The position numbers were made by a program, and so were the translations under genes. This document shows positions 42,177-54,639 of a stretch of 64,000 bases of DNA, in pieces. Source of the DNA: Zizania palustris (taxonomy: Eukaryota > Streptophyta > Magnoliopsida > Poales > Poaceae); the NCBI GenBank assembly GCA_019279435.1, contig JAAALK010000080.1:27744778-27808777 (forward strand), read 5' to 3'. Below the pieces are notes generated by a model, which saw nothing but the letters and a program-made list of their open reading frames with translations, had not been told where the DNA came from and ran no database searches. Position 1 is the first letter of the stretch, and the number at the start of each line of letters is the position of its first letter.

Positions 42177-44199
42177 TGAGAAACCAAGGGTTGGTTTCGG
42201 AGTCTGTGATGAGTGATTGACAGAGTTTATCCTCTGGTTCGAAGGGGTCCCTCCGAAGGTGTTCGGAGGTGGTTTCACCGAAGGGTTCGGTGGGCTTTGG
42301 TTGTTGCAGCTGTTGCAGCGGAGTGTGCCTGTCGGAGGGGTCCGTCAGTACACGATGATTGGTTGTACCGAAGGTCTCGGTACTTTGGGCGGTACACCGG
42401 AGTGTGTGCCGAAGGTTGCTAATCCGGAGAGGTCTCCGGAGTACTGGATACACTTGTCTGCTTGTCTGTGGTGCGCAGGGGACTTCGGAGGCGACGGACG
42501 GTTCGTAGCAGGTGAACCTGTGTCAAGCGGGAGGCTTGATGCCAGTAGAGCGGGGAGCTCCGTCACGAAGGCTGCGAAGGGGTCTAGGTCGGACCTCGGG
42601 TCGAGGTGCACCAGGAGAAGGCAGTAAGTGAGGAGCGTGGCTCCGGGTGAAGGTACTCTGAGACAAAGTCCTCGGAGGCGAGGCACTTCGAAGGGTACTC
42701 CGGATGGAGTGACTTCGGAGTATGGTGGATCAAGTCCTCAACAGAGGCAAGGTTGTCGAGGTGTGCTCCAGAGGGAGACACTCGAAGGTACCCGACGAAG
42801 GTCTCAAAAGTCGAGGTGCATCGAAGGCATGGTCCGGGTGAGGCTCGTCGAGGAGTGTGCTCGGGGAGAGACACTGCGACGAAGTGCTCATGGAATGCTT
42901 CATGCGGAGGCCTTGGACGAAGGAGGGACTTCGAAGGGTGGAACTCCGAAGGTGGGGCTTCGGAGTGAAGCAGGCTTCGGAGCGAGGCTAGCTCCGGAGT
43001 GAGGATGACTTGAGGTACTTCAGCCATGCATGGCTTCGGTACACTGACTGATGGAGTTCAAGCTGGGAGAAGCTGCGAAGCCGTAGTGGTCCACTCCGGA
43101 GGTGATGGTGCGAAGGCCCAAGGGCTTTGACGGCTTCGGCTCAAAACCGTCACTGTATCGAAGGCTAACTTCGGTGAAGCGAAGGCCATCTGGCTCAAGG
43201 CTTCTCACCGAAGCTACCGCACCCCTCGCGTGTGAAGGGGGGCTTCAGAAGATTCCAAGTCTGTAAAGGCTGACAGTGTCTGCTCTGCAAAAAACTGACG
43301 TCGTCCCCTCTGCAAAGCCGACAGAGAAGCCTCCAAAATAAAGTTGACTACCTTTTGTACCCCTCAGTTCTGATGAGACAAAACCTTTGTAAACCCTAGG
43401 GGTAAAGTAGTCAATTCACATGGGTGAATAGTGGCTATAAATAGTGAAGGCAGGGTAGGTCACATTTAACACTTTGAGCATTCACTGTTGAGCTCCTGTA
43501 CTAGCCACCAACTACTTTGTATTCATCCAGTGAGTTCATTTATTGTGTTCCTTGTTCAAGCAGTGAAGCCCTGCTTCTGTGTTCATTTTATGCTTGAGCT
43601 TGTTTGCATACCTCGCTGCATACTTCGATCGTGTGTGTGTCATTTGGTTTGACTTGTGCACCGAAGCCTCTTTGGGTGAAGTGTGTTTGTGCGAAGTGTG
43701 CTTTTCAGTGTGTGTTCGCTCTGTGTAACTGGAGGCTAGTCCTCGCCAATTACTAGCGAAGCACTAATCAAAGCCCGTTTTTCTTCCCGTGTCGAAGCCC
43801 TTAGCGAAGTCTGTTTTGTGTGCATTTTGATCTTCGAAGTACGAAGCCTAGCACCAGTTGCTGTCGCTAAGTCTTTGGTCGAAGTCCTCAGAGGGTAGTC
43901 CACTCTTGCGAAGGGTGAAGTGCGAAGCCTGCTCGAAGCACCCTTTGTGCGGAGCCTGCACTGACTTAGTAGAGTCGATTTTTCCGGGTTGTGGGTGGAG
44001 CGAAGTCTTCTTGGCTTCGAACTTTTGCTCCTTGCGAAGCCTGTGTTCGGAGCAGTCAAACACCTCCGAACCAGAACTCCGAAGGGTGTGTTCGAAGCCT
44101 GTTCCGCAGAAGACAGAATTAAAACAGAAGGCTATTTTTAGTCTGAAATTTTAAAAGCTCCCATTCACCCCCCCTCTGGTCGCCGTTTCCGGTCCAACA
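42177..44199 (+). repeat. D 5' LTR
   Basis: TGAGAAACCAAGG to GGTCCAACA. It is more similar to the B type than to S1 in places (GTACTGGATACAC). Confidence 0.88.
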
Positions 44200-44263
44200 A
44201 TTGGTATCAGAGCAGGTTAAGATCACCAGTTGACCTTAACCAGTTTTGTGATCTATTGGCGAC

Positions 44264-46726
44264 ATGGACAGAGTTAGTAAAATTCCTCTGTTCGATGGGA
44301 CTGACTTTACATACAGGAAGGTGCGCATGGAGGCTTACTTGTTAAGCCAAGGAAATGCAATTTGGGAGATTGTGGACTCACAATACTCCATCCCTGATAC
44401 TCGCACCTCTCAAACAGAGAAAGATCATTATAATGCCAACTCCAAGGCTAGGAATATATTGTTCATTGGTTTGAGCCGGAGTGAGTTGATAGGGTGCAGC
44501 ACCTTAGGACTGCTAGGGAAATTTGGACAACACTCACTATTTTTCATGAGGGCTCTACACAGATCAAGGCTAGGCGCCAAAGCACATACAATCAACAGTA
44601 TCAGCTGTTTGTGCAGGCACCTGGTGAATCTATAGATGCCATGTTTTCTCGCTCTGATGCGATAGTGAGTAACTTGCGGTCCAACAGGACGCTTGCTTAC
44701 AATGATCATGATAGGGCTATCAAGCTTCTCTATGCTCTTGACCGTAGCAAATGGGAAGTGAAGATATCCAACATTGAGGAGTTCGCAGGTTATGACACAT
44801 TGACCTGTGATGAGCTCTTCAGCAAGCTGAAGTCCACAGAGATTGCCAAGGCATCTCTTGTAGTGCACAGAAACTCCCTGCCACAGCCATTGGCATTGGT
44901 TTCTAGCACTAGCCGTGGCAACACTGCAGAACCGAGCACATCTGGTACTTTGTGTTCTTGCAGATGGTTTTGCTTTGTCCTCCCTGGTCTCCGTCACTAA
45001 GGAGCAGGTGGACACTCTGGATGATGATGAGCTTGCTCTCATTGCCAGAAGGTTCACCCGATTTCATCATGAGAGACGGGATCAGAGGAGAAGTGGTTTT
45101 AGTGGTTGCTTTGAATGTGGCGACACTTCTCATATCAAGGCCAACTGCCCTAAGCTCAAGAAGAGAGATGAGAGTGAGCGCCCTAAATACCACAAAAAGG
45201 AGAGGAAGCCTTTTGTGAAGGGCAAGCGCGGCAAGGTGGCTAAAATAGTAGCCAAAGCCGCTTCCAGAGCGTTTGTTGCTGCTCTCAGCGACATCGACAC
45301 TTCTTAAACTGAGGAGTCGAGCTCTGAGGAGGAGGAGTCCCCAAGGAAGGAGGACAAGAAGGACAAGAAGGGACGAGACTTCACCGGCCTTTGCTTCATG
45401 GCCGACAGCGACCACAGTGGCGATGAGCTTGACTCATCTGAGGTACCACTATACTCTGACCAGCTTTTAATTAAACTAGATGAGCTGAATGAAGTAGTTC
45501 TTGGTCAGGATAGATTACTTGTGTAAGCCGCTAGAGAAAGAAAAGACCTTAGACTTAGGCTAGAATCTGTTTCTACTGATTATGCCATGCTTAAGTCTAA
45601 AGTTAATGATGTTGAATGTGACTCTTGTACTGTTGTCATGGGTGAGCTTGCTCAGTTGCGTTCTGTACATGCTCAAACTCTATCTGAGTTTGAGACTGCA
45701 CAGAAGCAGCTTTTGGTGGTGGATTCTAGACCTCATGATATTATTGAATGCATGAACTGTTCTTTATTACGCGAGAGCATTAATTTACGTGATAAACATG
45801 TTCATGATTTAGAGGCTAGATTGGAGAGGGCCGGTAGTTCTAAGGATGTGCAGCCTGTTTGTGACACGTGCATTACCCTTAAGGACCAGCTAGGCACTGT
45901 TAGAGAGCGAGCTGAAAACCTTATGACCGAGAATGAGTACCTTCTTTCCGTGGTTAATAAATGCACTGAGGGAAAGGGTAGGATGTATTTGCTCTTGGCC
46001 AAGACCAAGATGTGTGCTGACAGAGCAGGGTTAGCTCTAGGTTTGGGTTTTGAGAGAATTCCTTCAGATAGTGGAAACAAAACTGTTTTTACCTCTCCCA
46101 CTACCCTAGATAAAGAGAGAGCTCTGTTAGACACTCCATCAGCCAAAAAGCCTACCCGAACTCGAAAGAAAACAACTCCTCCTGCCAAGAAAATCCCTCC
46201 CAAGAAAACCACTCAGCAGAAGCCCAAGGAGCCTGTGAGAGTTGCTCCTAAGACCCATGAGAGTGCCCCTAGGAGAGTTTTTCATTGTTTCTATTGTCAG
46301 CGGGCGGGTCATTTGGTTGGGTTCTGTTTTCGTCGCATCAAGGATGAGCGACGCTCTCAGGTGATGAGTTACCGGGACATGCATTACCCATATTTAGGTA
46401 TGCATGAGTCTGAGTTTTACTATCGTCCTATTTTTGAGGCTCCTCGTGCTTCTCGGAGAGGTTTTGCTCCTCGAGGTGTTCACCATGTTCCATATGGTGG
46501 TAGACCCCGGGAGAGTAGCTTTGTACCTCATCAGAGTAGGATACCTCGTCATGTTGTTAGATCACAGCATGTAGGTAAACCTCGCACTTTGCATCATTCT
46601 GATTATCTTGTGCGTAGACAGTCTACTTTTACTATGCCTACTACTCGTATCACTCAGTGCTGGATGCCTCATCATATTTTCACTCACCCCAGCACTGAGC
46701 GATCGAGATTTTCTTATCATATGTAG
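44264..46726 (+). pseudogene. D gag, broken
   Basis: The frame opens at ATG 44264. A 1-nt loss near 44486 (GAGTTGATAGG) and a +1 near 44950 shift it, and TAA stops occur at 45305-45307 and 45524-45526. The +1 and both TAA are the same lesions as in the first gag copy of S1. From 45587 the C-terminal part is open to the natural UAG at 46724-46726, including knuckle 2. Confidence 0.88.
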
Positions 46727-49115
46727 GTGGCAGACCGAGGCTTGGAGGGCACGTGGATCATGGACTCCGGTTGTTCGCGCCATATGACCGGAGATGCAGC
46801 ATGGTTCTCCAGCCTCACCACAACCAAGCAAAGGGAACATATCACCTTCGGGAACAATCGAAGGAGTAGAGTGAAAGGTAAAGGTGTGGTAAGAATTAAC
46901 TCGAATTTCACTCTTAAAGATGTTGCTTTGGTTGAGAATTTGGGATACAATTTGCTTTCTGTATCTCAATTGCTTGATGAGGGCTTCGAAGTGCGATTTC
47001 ATCGCGATACTTCGCAAGTACTCAATTCTGATGGCGTTGTTGTTTGCAAGATCTTTAGAGTTGGGAGAGTTTTTGGAGCTGATTTCTCTGAGTCTTCTGG
47101 TTCTTCTCAATGTCTTGTTGCACATTCGACTTCTGAGCTTTGGAAGTGGCATAGGAGACTAGGGCATATGAGCTTTGAGTTGCTCGCTCGTCTGAGCGCC
47201 TTAGGTCTGATCTGAGGATTGCCCAAGCTCAAGTTTAAGAAGAATTTAGTTTGCACTCCTTGTCGACATGGAAAAATGATTGCCGCTTCGCACTCGCCAG
47301 TCACCACAGTGATGACTGAACAACCCGGAGAACTTCTCCACATGGACACTGTAGGTCCTTCTCGGGTTAGTTCTTTAGGCGGCAAGTGGTATGTGCTTGT
47401 TATTGTCGATGATTTCTCTCGCTACTCTTGGGTCTTCTTTCTTGCCAGCAAGGATGAAGTGTTTTCACACTTTCGGAGCTTGACTTTGAGACTTTTCACT
47501 GAACTCCCTGGTGCATTAAAATTCATTCGAAGTGATAATGGCACTGAGTTCAAGAACAGTCTCTTTGGTGACTTTTGCATGGAGCATGGCATAGAACATC
47601 AATTCTCTGCTCCGCGGGTTCCTCAACAGAACAGTGTTGTTGAGAGGAAGAACCGCACTTTGGTTGAGATGGCTAGGACGATGCTCGATGAGCACAAGAC
47701 TCCTAGAAAATTCTGGGCTGAGGCCATGAACACTACATGTTACATCTCAAACCGAATATTCTTGCGCTCAATTTTAAACTTGACATCTTATGAACTACGT
47801 TTTGGGAGACAACCCAAGGTTACTCATCTTCGAGTTTTTGGCTGTCGTTGCTTTATCCTAAAACGTGGTAATTTGTATAAATTTGAGTCGCGTTCTTCTG
47901 ACGGGATCTTTTTGGGTTATACTATACATGGTCATTCTTATCGTGTTTATAATTTGGAGACTAACACTGTCATCGAGTCATGTGATGTGACTTTTGATGA
48001 ATCAACCTTCTCTGTTAGTTCTGCATTTGAACAGGCAAATGAACACGACATGGAACAGACCATCTTCAAAGAAGAAGATCCCGGAGATTTCGAGGATGAA
48101 CCCCTACTACCCTCGACATCAACCCCCGAAGCTGACCCCGCTTCTACCACTTCGGCACAAGGTCCCGAAGCAACCACCTCGACATCGGTCATCTTGGACC
48201 ACTCCAACGCACAAGTTGAGGGGGGGACTGCATCCCGCCGCGAGGCTCCACATCATGTTCAAAGGATGCACCCTCCCGAGCAGATCATTGCAAAGCAAAC
48301 AAGGTACTTTCGTCCACCAGACGAAGTACACCAAGGACCTGCTCAAGAAGTTCGACATGGCTGATGCGAAGCCACTCGCCACTCCAATGGCTACATCTGT
48401 AGCATTGGATCCTGACGAAGATGGAGAAGCCGTAGATCAGAAGGAGTTTCGAAGCATGATCGACTCCCTCCTCTACTTGACTGCTACGAGACCGGACATA
48501 CACTTCGCTGTGTGTCTGTGCGCTCGTTTTCAGGCTTCACCACGAGCTTCGCACCGCCAAGCGGTAAAACGCATTCTCAGGTATCTCAAACATACCCTCG
48601 AATTTGGCATTTGGTATTCAGCGTCTTCCTCTTTGTGTCTTCGAGGATATTCCGATGCGGACTTTGCTGGGTGTAGGATTGATAGGAAGAGTACCTCTGG
48701 TACTTGTCATTTTCTGGGTACATCTCTGGTGTGCTGGTCTTCCCGCAAACAGTCTAGTGTTGCACAATTGACGGCTGAGGCCGAATATGTTGCTGCAGCT
48801 AGCTGTTACTCTCAGATTTTGTGGATGGTTTCCACTTTGCGGGATTTCGGGTTAGATTATAAGAGTGTTCCACTTTTCTGTGATAACACTAGTGCTATTT
48901 GTATTGCAAATAACCCGGTTCAGCATTCCAGAACCGAACACATTGATGTGCGATATCATTTTCTCAGAGATCATAATGAGAAGGGTGATATTGAACTTCA
49001 ATATGTTGATACCCAACACCAGCTAGCCGATATTTTCACAAAACCCCTCGATGCTACTCGTTTTTCCTACTTGCGTGGGGAACTTGGTGTTTGTCACCCT
49101 TACGACATTTTGTGA
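46727..49115 (+). pseudogene. D pol with the RT domain deleted
   Basis: Protease (DSGCSRHMTGD) and integrase (DNGTEF...VVERKNRT) are mostly open, with a stop at 47213-47215. At 48290/48291 the frame jumps from MHPPEQII to the stretch after RT (SKQGTFVHQ), removing about 260 codons including YVDD. RNase H and the pol end are open to 49115. D can make no reverse transcriptase. Confidence 0.9.
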
Positions 49116-49811
49116 GGGGGAGCGGTTTTTGATTGACTTGCATATGCTCACCGTGTGTGAAATTGCATTTACATATCTTGCACTTATATGCCTAATTTTA
49201 ATTCATGAAATTATGACAGCTCAGCTCTATTTAATATATCTAAAACATTAATGTGCATGATGTTTTCTTTCCAAACTCAAATCATGCTCACTGCTTAGTC
49301 TTGAATCTATCATATTTAGGTAGGATTGCTTTAGCTATCTTTTATCTGCTTGATAGCAAGACACTTTTCTTTGGATGCTAAACATTGCAACTTGAAAAAT
49401 TGTTCTATATATTCATGGCTATTCATAAAGTGCTAAACAATTTGTTCACTTAATAAAAAAAAATTCATGATTTGCATGCTTCAAAGTAAAAAAGATCCAG
49501 GTGGATTTGTTTGTCGCACTACCCTATTCTAGACTGCTTACCATTGCACATTGGTCTGAACTGGAATAGTGTATTGTATGCCAAAATCATTGCCTTAAGC
49601 TTCTAATGGCTTTCATGCCTAGGCTTGGCCTGATTGGAAAGTATAAGGTGGACAAATAAATAACCCCTGGCATTATGAAAAGAACAACAAAATTCATCTG
49701 ATCATCAAGTTTGTTTTTAATGCTCCACTTGAACTGGACTTGTCTGTCTAGAGTAGAAATTGCCTAGCTTTGCTCAGTCCTTGCTTTTACTTGTCTAGTT
49801 ACCTTAATTGA
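49116..49811 (+). other. D 3' untranslated region
   Basis: Collinear with the S1 and B 3' regions and starting GTGAGGGGGAG. It ends at a deletion junction with the LTR remnant. Confidence 0.75.
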
Positions 49812-50207
49812 GTCTGTTTTGTGTGCATTTTGATCTTTGAAGTACGAAGCCCAGCACCAGTTGCTGTCGCTAAGTCTTTGGTCGAAGTACTCAGAGGGTA
49901 GTCCACTCTTACGAAGGGTGAAGTACGAAGCCTGCTCGAAGCACCCTGTGTGCGGAGCTTGCACTGACTTAGCAGAGTCAATTTTTCCGGGTTGTGGGTG
50001 GAGCGAAGTCTTCTTGGCTTCGAACTTTTGCTCCTTGCGAAGCCTGTGTTCGGAGCAGTCAAATACCTCCGAACCAGAACTCCGAAGGGTGTGTTCGAAG
50101 CTTGTTCCGCAGAAAACAGAATTAAAATAGAAGGCTATTTTTAGTCTGAAATTTTAAAAGCTCCCATTCACCCCCCCTCTGGTCGCCGTTTCCGGTCCAA
50201 CAGTAAC

Positions 50208-50945
50208 ACATTGAGCTCCTGTGCTAGCCGCCACATACTCTTGTGTTCATCATGTGAGTTCATTATGTGTTCCCTGTTCAAGTAATGAAACTTTGATTCT
50301 GTTCTCATTTGTGCTTGAACTTGTATTCTGTGTTGCACTGCATGCTTTGATTCCTCTGTAAACCTTCTTCCTGGGTGAAGTTGCGTTTTGAATCTCTTCT
50401 GGAGAAGTGTGTGAGAGGTCTGTGCATGTGAAGTGTGTTTTTCAGTGTCTGTTCGCTATGTGTAAACTGGAGGCTAGACCTCTCTGATTACTAGCGAAGC
50501 ACTATCCTTGTGTTGAATCGAAGCCCATTTTCTTCCCTGGTATGTCCTCGGCGAAGTGTGTATGGTGTGCATTTAGACCTCTAAGTACGAAGCCTAGTAC
50601 CAGTTTCTAGCGCTGAGTGTTTGGTCGAAGTTCTCAGAGGAAAGTCTGCTCTTGCGAAGGGTGAAGTGCGAAGCCTACTCGAAGGCACCCTGTGTGCGGA
50701 GCCTGCACTGACTTAGCAGAGTTGAATTTTCGGAGTTGTGGGTGGAGCGAAGTCTTCTTGGCTTCAAACTTTTGCTCCTTGCGAAGCCTGATTTCGGAGC
50801 TGTGAAATACCTCCGAACCAGAACTTCGAAGGGTGTGTTCGAAGCCTGTTTCGCAGAACACAGAATTAAAACATAAGGCTATCTTTAGTCTGAAATTTTA
50901 AAAGCTCCCATTCACCCCCCTCTGGTCGCCGTTTTCGGTCCAACA
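50208..50945 (+). repeat. S1 3' LTR, second part
   Basis: Picks up the S1 LTR directly after D's duplicated GTAAC and ends GGTCCAACA. It is closest to the S1 5' LTR (3240-3939). CATGC follows at 50946-50950. Confidence 0.87.
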
Positions 50946-50949
50946 CATG

Positions 50950-51505
50950 CACTACTAGAGAAGTGGATTTTTATCCACCCCTTTTAGTACCCATTCCAAT
51001 TCAAGCTAGTACCGAAAGTCATCTGGTCAAAAAAGAGAGAGAACATCATTGGTAGCTGCAATCAATACTAATAGAGAGTTTTAGTACCAGGTCAAGAGAC
51101 AACATGTACTAAACATATTGGTACTAGTCGAGGTACCCAACCAATACTAAAAGCTTACACATTGGTACTAGGTGAGCACACCAACCACTGCTAATAACTT
51201 TAATAACGAGTGGTATCCTGAACCGGTACTAAACATTTTTCCTAATGTATCCGATATCCCCAAAAAATCTCATGTTTTTCATTTTTGCATATGTTCTTCA
51301 GTTCTTCCACCCGTACAACCAATTCAAGGTTTAGGGTTTAGCCCAACCAACCACTCATCAGTGATCTAGATCGGACAACAACATAGCAAACCTCCCAAGT
51401 GGTGTCGCTAGACATCGTGCTTCAAGTAGTAGGCCCACCACCCCTATGGTATATTGTTTTCTTCATTTTTTGGCTATTTTAGGGTTGATTTAATACTGCA
51501 TTATG
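50950..51505 (+). mobile_element. CACTA-type terminus with GGTACTA subterminal repeats
   Basis: Starts CACTACTAGAGAAG and is followed by many GGTACTA / TAGTACC words in both orientations, as in CACTA subterminal regions. No transposase is seen and the other end was not found. S1 inserted exactly at its edge, and solo LTR E lies inside or next to it. Confidence 0.5.
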
Positions 51506-51510
51506 AAATA

Positions 51511-53591
51511 TGAGAAACTAACGGTTGGTTTCGGAGTCTGTGATGAGTGATTGACATATATTTTCCTCTGATTCGAAGGGGTCCCTTCGAAGGGGTTCAG
51601 AGGTTGTTTCACCGAAGGATTCGATGGCTCTGTTTGCTGCAGATGTTGCAGCGGAGTGTGCCTGTCGGAGGGGTCCGGCAGTACACGATGACTTGGTTGT
51701 ATCGAAGTGTTCGGTACTTTGGGAGGTACATTGGAGTGTGTGCCAAAGGCTGTTTACCCGGAGAGGTCTCTGGGTACTGGATACACTTGTCTGTTTGTCT
51801 GAGGTGCGCAGGTGACTTTAGAGGCGACGGACGGTTCGTAGCATGTGAACCTGGGTCAAGCGGGAGGCTTGATGTCAGGTGAGCGGGGAGCTCGGTCATG
51901 AAGGCTACGAAGGGGTCGAGGTCAGACCTCGGGTCAAGGTGCGCCAGGAGAAGGCAGTAAGTGCGGAGTGTGGCTCCGGGTGAAGGTACCCCGAGTCGAA
52001 GTCCTCGGAGGCGAGGCACTTCGAAGGGTACTCCGAATGAAGTGACCTCGGAGTATGGTGGACCAAGTCCTCAGCAATGAGGTAGGGCTTTCAAAGTGTA
52101 CTCCGGAGGGAGGCACTCGAAAGTTTACCCGACAAACGTCTCAGAAGTCGAGGTGCATCGAAGGCATGGTTCGGGTGAGGTTTGTCGAGGAGTGTGCTCG
52201 GGGAGAGACACTACGACGAAGTGCTCATGGAATGCTTCGTGCGGAGGCCTTGGACGAAGGAGGGACTTTGAAGGGTGGTACTCTGAAGGTGGGGCTTCGG
52301 AGTGAGGCTGACTTGAGGTACTTCGGCCATGCATGGCTTCGGTACACGGACTGACGGAGTTCGAGCTGGGAGAAGCTGCGAAGACGTGGTGGTCCACTCC
52401 GGAGGTGTTGGTGCGAAGGCCCAAGGGCTTTGATGGCTTTGGCTCAAAACCATCACTGTATTGGAGGCTGACTTCGGTGAAGCGAAGGCCGTCAGGCTCA
52501 AGGCTTCTCACCGAAGCTACCGCACCCCTCGCGTGCGAAGGGGGGCTTCAGAAGGGTCCAAAACTGCAAAGGCTGACCGCGTCTGCTCTGCAAAAGCTGG
52601 TGTTGTCTCCTCTGTGATGTACCCCCCTGTTATGATGAGACAAAAACAGTGTAAACCCTAGGGGTAAAGTAGTCTATTCACAGGGCTGAATAGTTCCTAT
52701 AAATAGTAGAGGCTAGCTAGGTCACATCAACACTTTTGAGCAGTCATTTTTGAGCTCCTTTGCTAGCCGCCACACATGTTGTATTCAGTCTGTGAGTTCA
52801 TTTTGTGTTCCCTGTTCATGCAATGAAGTATTGATTCTGTTCTTCTTTCACTGCTTGAACTTGTACTGAGTGTTGCACTTCACGTTTTGATTTCTCTGTG
52901 CACCATTTTTCTGGGTTGAGTTTGTGCACTGGATCTCGTCTGGATAAGTGTGTGATAAGTCTGTTCTTGTGAAGTGTGTGTTTTTCAGTTTCTGTTCGGT
53001 CTGTGTAAACTGGAGGCTAGACCTCTCTGATTACTAGCGAAGCACTGTCTGACTTGAGTCGAAGCCCGTTTTTCTTCCTTTGTCAAAGTCCTTGGCGAAG
53101 TATGTTCAATGTGCGTTTAGATCTTCGAAGTACAAAGCCTAGCACCAGTTGCTGTCGCTGAGTATTTGGTCGAAGTCCTCAGAGGGAAGTCTGCTCTTGC
53201 GAAGGGTGTAGTGTGAAGCCTGCTCGAAGGCACCTAGTGTGCTGAGCCTGCACTGACTTAGCAGAGCTGATCGAAGTCCTCAGAGGGAAGTCCGCTCTTG
53301 CGAAGGGTGAAGTGCGAAGCCTGCTCGAAGGCACCCTGTGTGCGGAGCCTGCACTGACTTAGCAGAGTTGAATTTTCGGGGTTGTGGGTGGAGCGAAGTC
53401 TTCTTGGCTTCGAACTTTTGCTCCTTGCGAAGCCTGATTTCGGAGCTGTGAAATACCTCCGAACCAGAACTTCGAAGGGTGTGTTCGAAGTCTGTTCCAC
53501 AGAAGACAGAAGTAAAACAGAAGGCTATTTTTAGTCTGAAATTTTAAAAGCTCCCATTCACCCCCCTCTGGTCGCCGTTTTCGGTCCAACA
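51511..53591 (+). mobile_element. E: solo LTR of the same Sirevirus family
   Basis: Runs from TGAGAAACTAACGG to GGTCCAACA, 2081 bp, flanked by AAATA (51506-51510 and 53592-53596). No internal region is attached, so it arose by recombination between the two LTRs of one copy. CTATAAATAG lies near 52698. A segment of about 104 bp is tandemly doubled near 53167-53375 (two copies of TCGAAGTCCTCAGAGGGAAG...CTTAGCAGAG). Confidence 0.9.
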
Positions 53592-53596
53592 AAATA

Positions 53597-54236
53597 TTAT
53601 TTGGTCAATCTGTACTGTATATGTATAGATGTAGTAATCTCTATCAACAATCTTAATACTGTAATATACATGTGATTTCTATTTTTGTGCCGCTCGACAA
53701 CACACTCTCAAATATGCAATGCAAATGCTGCATCTTTAGTACATGCTATGCAATGTATCTTAGTTCACCAACATTTGTACAATCTCAAGTAAAATTGGTT
53801 TTACAATTGACTATTTTAGGTGTCGACTTATGATCAAATGATCACCATTTGAAAGTCGGTCATTGGCAAAGGTGTCACATGGTACATTATATGCATATCA
53901 TTTTCTATTTATATGGTAACAAAATCATAATAAAATGATGTGATGTCATCTCACTGATTTAGTGTCTATCAAAAGCTTCATCAATCACCATATCATTCAC
54001 AAGGGTGATACTCTTGAGATATCAATAAGAGATAGCTACACCAATGTTGAGGTTGAAAACTATGGAGGCAGGTTATGCCCGAGTAAAAGGTGGTATTTAT
54101 TTATTGTCCGAGTATTCCTAGTAGAAGGAGACTTTATGATACTAACAATGGGAGCCCTACTGTCTTCCATGGCTACCATTTTCAATAATTATGTCAAAGA
54201 GAAAGTCTCATAAGTCATAAAAGTAGACTCAAGTGA
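53597..54236. other. Unassigned, possibly DNA-transposon remnant
   Basis: AT-rich. A frame of 83 codons at 53962-54213 has no family that I recognise. No other feature. Confidence 0.35.
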
Positions 54237-54248
54237 TAGCTTTATATA

Positions 54249-54412
54249 CAAATGCTATTCTACACCACGAGTGTAGAATAGTTATTCTACTGAGAAATCT
54301 ACTACTGAGGAAAAAGTAGTACTCAATTGCTATTCTACTGAAAAAATCTACTACTGAAAGTGGTCGGTGTAGAATAGCTATTATACACACGTGGTGTAGA
54401 ATAGCGCTCCCG
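54249..54412. mobile_element. MITE with GCTATTCTACACCAC inverted ends
   Basis: The left end contains GCTATTCTACACCACGAG and the right end, reverse-complemented, GCTATTCTACACCACGTG. Further GTAGAATAG words fold internally. It is flanked by a 12-bp direct repeat TAGCTTTATATA (54237-54248 and 54413-54424), in the range of Mutator-like target duplications plus adjacent matches. Confidence 0.7.
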
Positions 54413-54639
54413 TAGCTTTATATATAAAAACTCACATTACTTATTACGTAGGTTTCTGCAAGCCAACAATATAGTTGTCGTCACAATTTATGCTTTTCAA
54501 TTCCACATTAGTAATATTTTACTTAAGACAACAATGTATATACTTTAGCTTCCTAACATAGAATAATATATGTTATGTGGTGTAAATTATTGATACCTAT
54601 TATGATTAGCTGATTAGTCTCTAGGATAGTCACATTCAG

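Larger units (their letters stand above)
42177..50202 (+). mobile_element. D: defective Sirevirus-like element inside the S1 LTR
   Basis: The 5' LTR is 42177-44199 (2023 bp, TATA CTATAAATAG near 43435), the primer site is at 44202-44213, and the element is flanked by GTAAC. The 3' LTR is reduced to its last ~390 bp (49812-50202), because a deletion joins the 3' untranslated region to LTR position ~1635 and removes the polypurine tract. Gag is broken and the RT is deleted. It inserted as part of the family but is now immobile. Confidence 0.88.
2083..50945 (+). mobile_element. S1: one Sirevirus-like copia element split into pieces (49 kb span)
   Basis: The 5' part (LTR, primer site, gag, protease, start of integrase, 2083-8706) and the 3' part (end of integrase, RT, RNase H, 3' LTR; 26773-29270, 40341-42176, 50208-50945) are in the same orientation, complementary in content, and flanked by the same 5-bp duplication CATGC. 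Their LTRs share variants not seen in B or D, such as GGGTACTAGATACAC, CTGTCTGTCTGTGG and a common AATGAAACTTTGATTC-type block. Without the inserts the element would be roughly 11-12 kb. Insertions are the 18-kb gene block, a MITE, element B and element D. The coding parts carry many stops and frameshifts, so S1 is dead. Confidence 0.75.
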
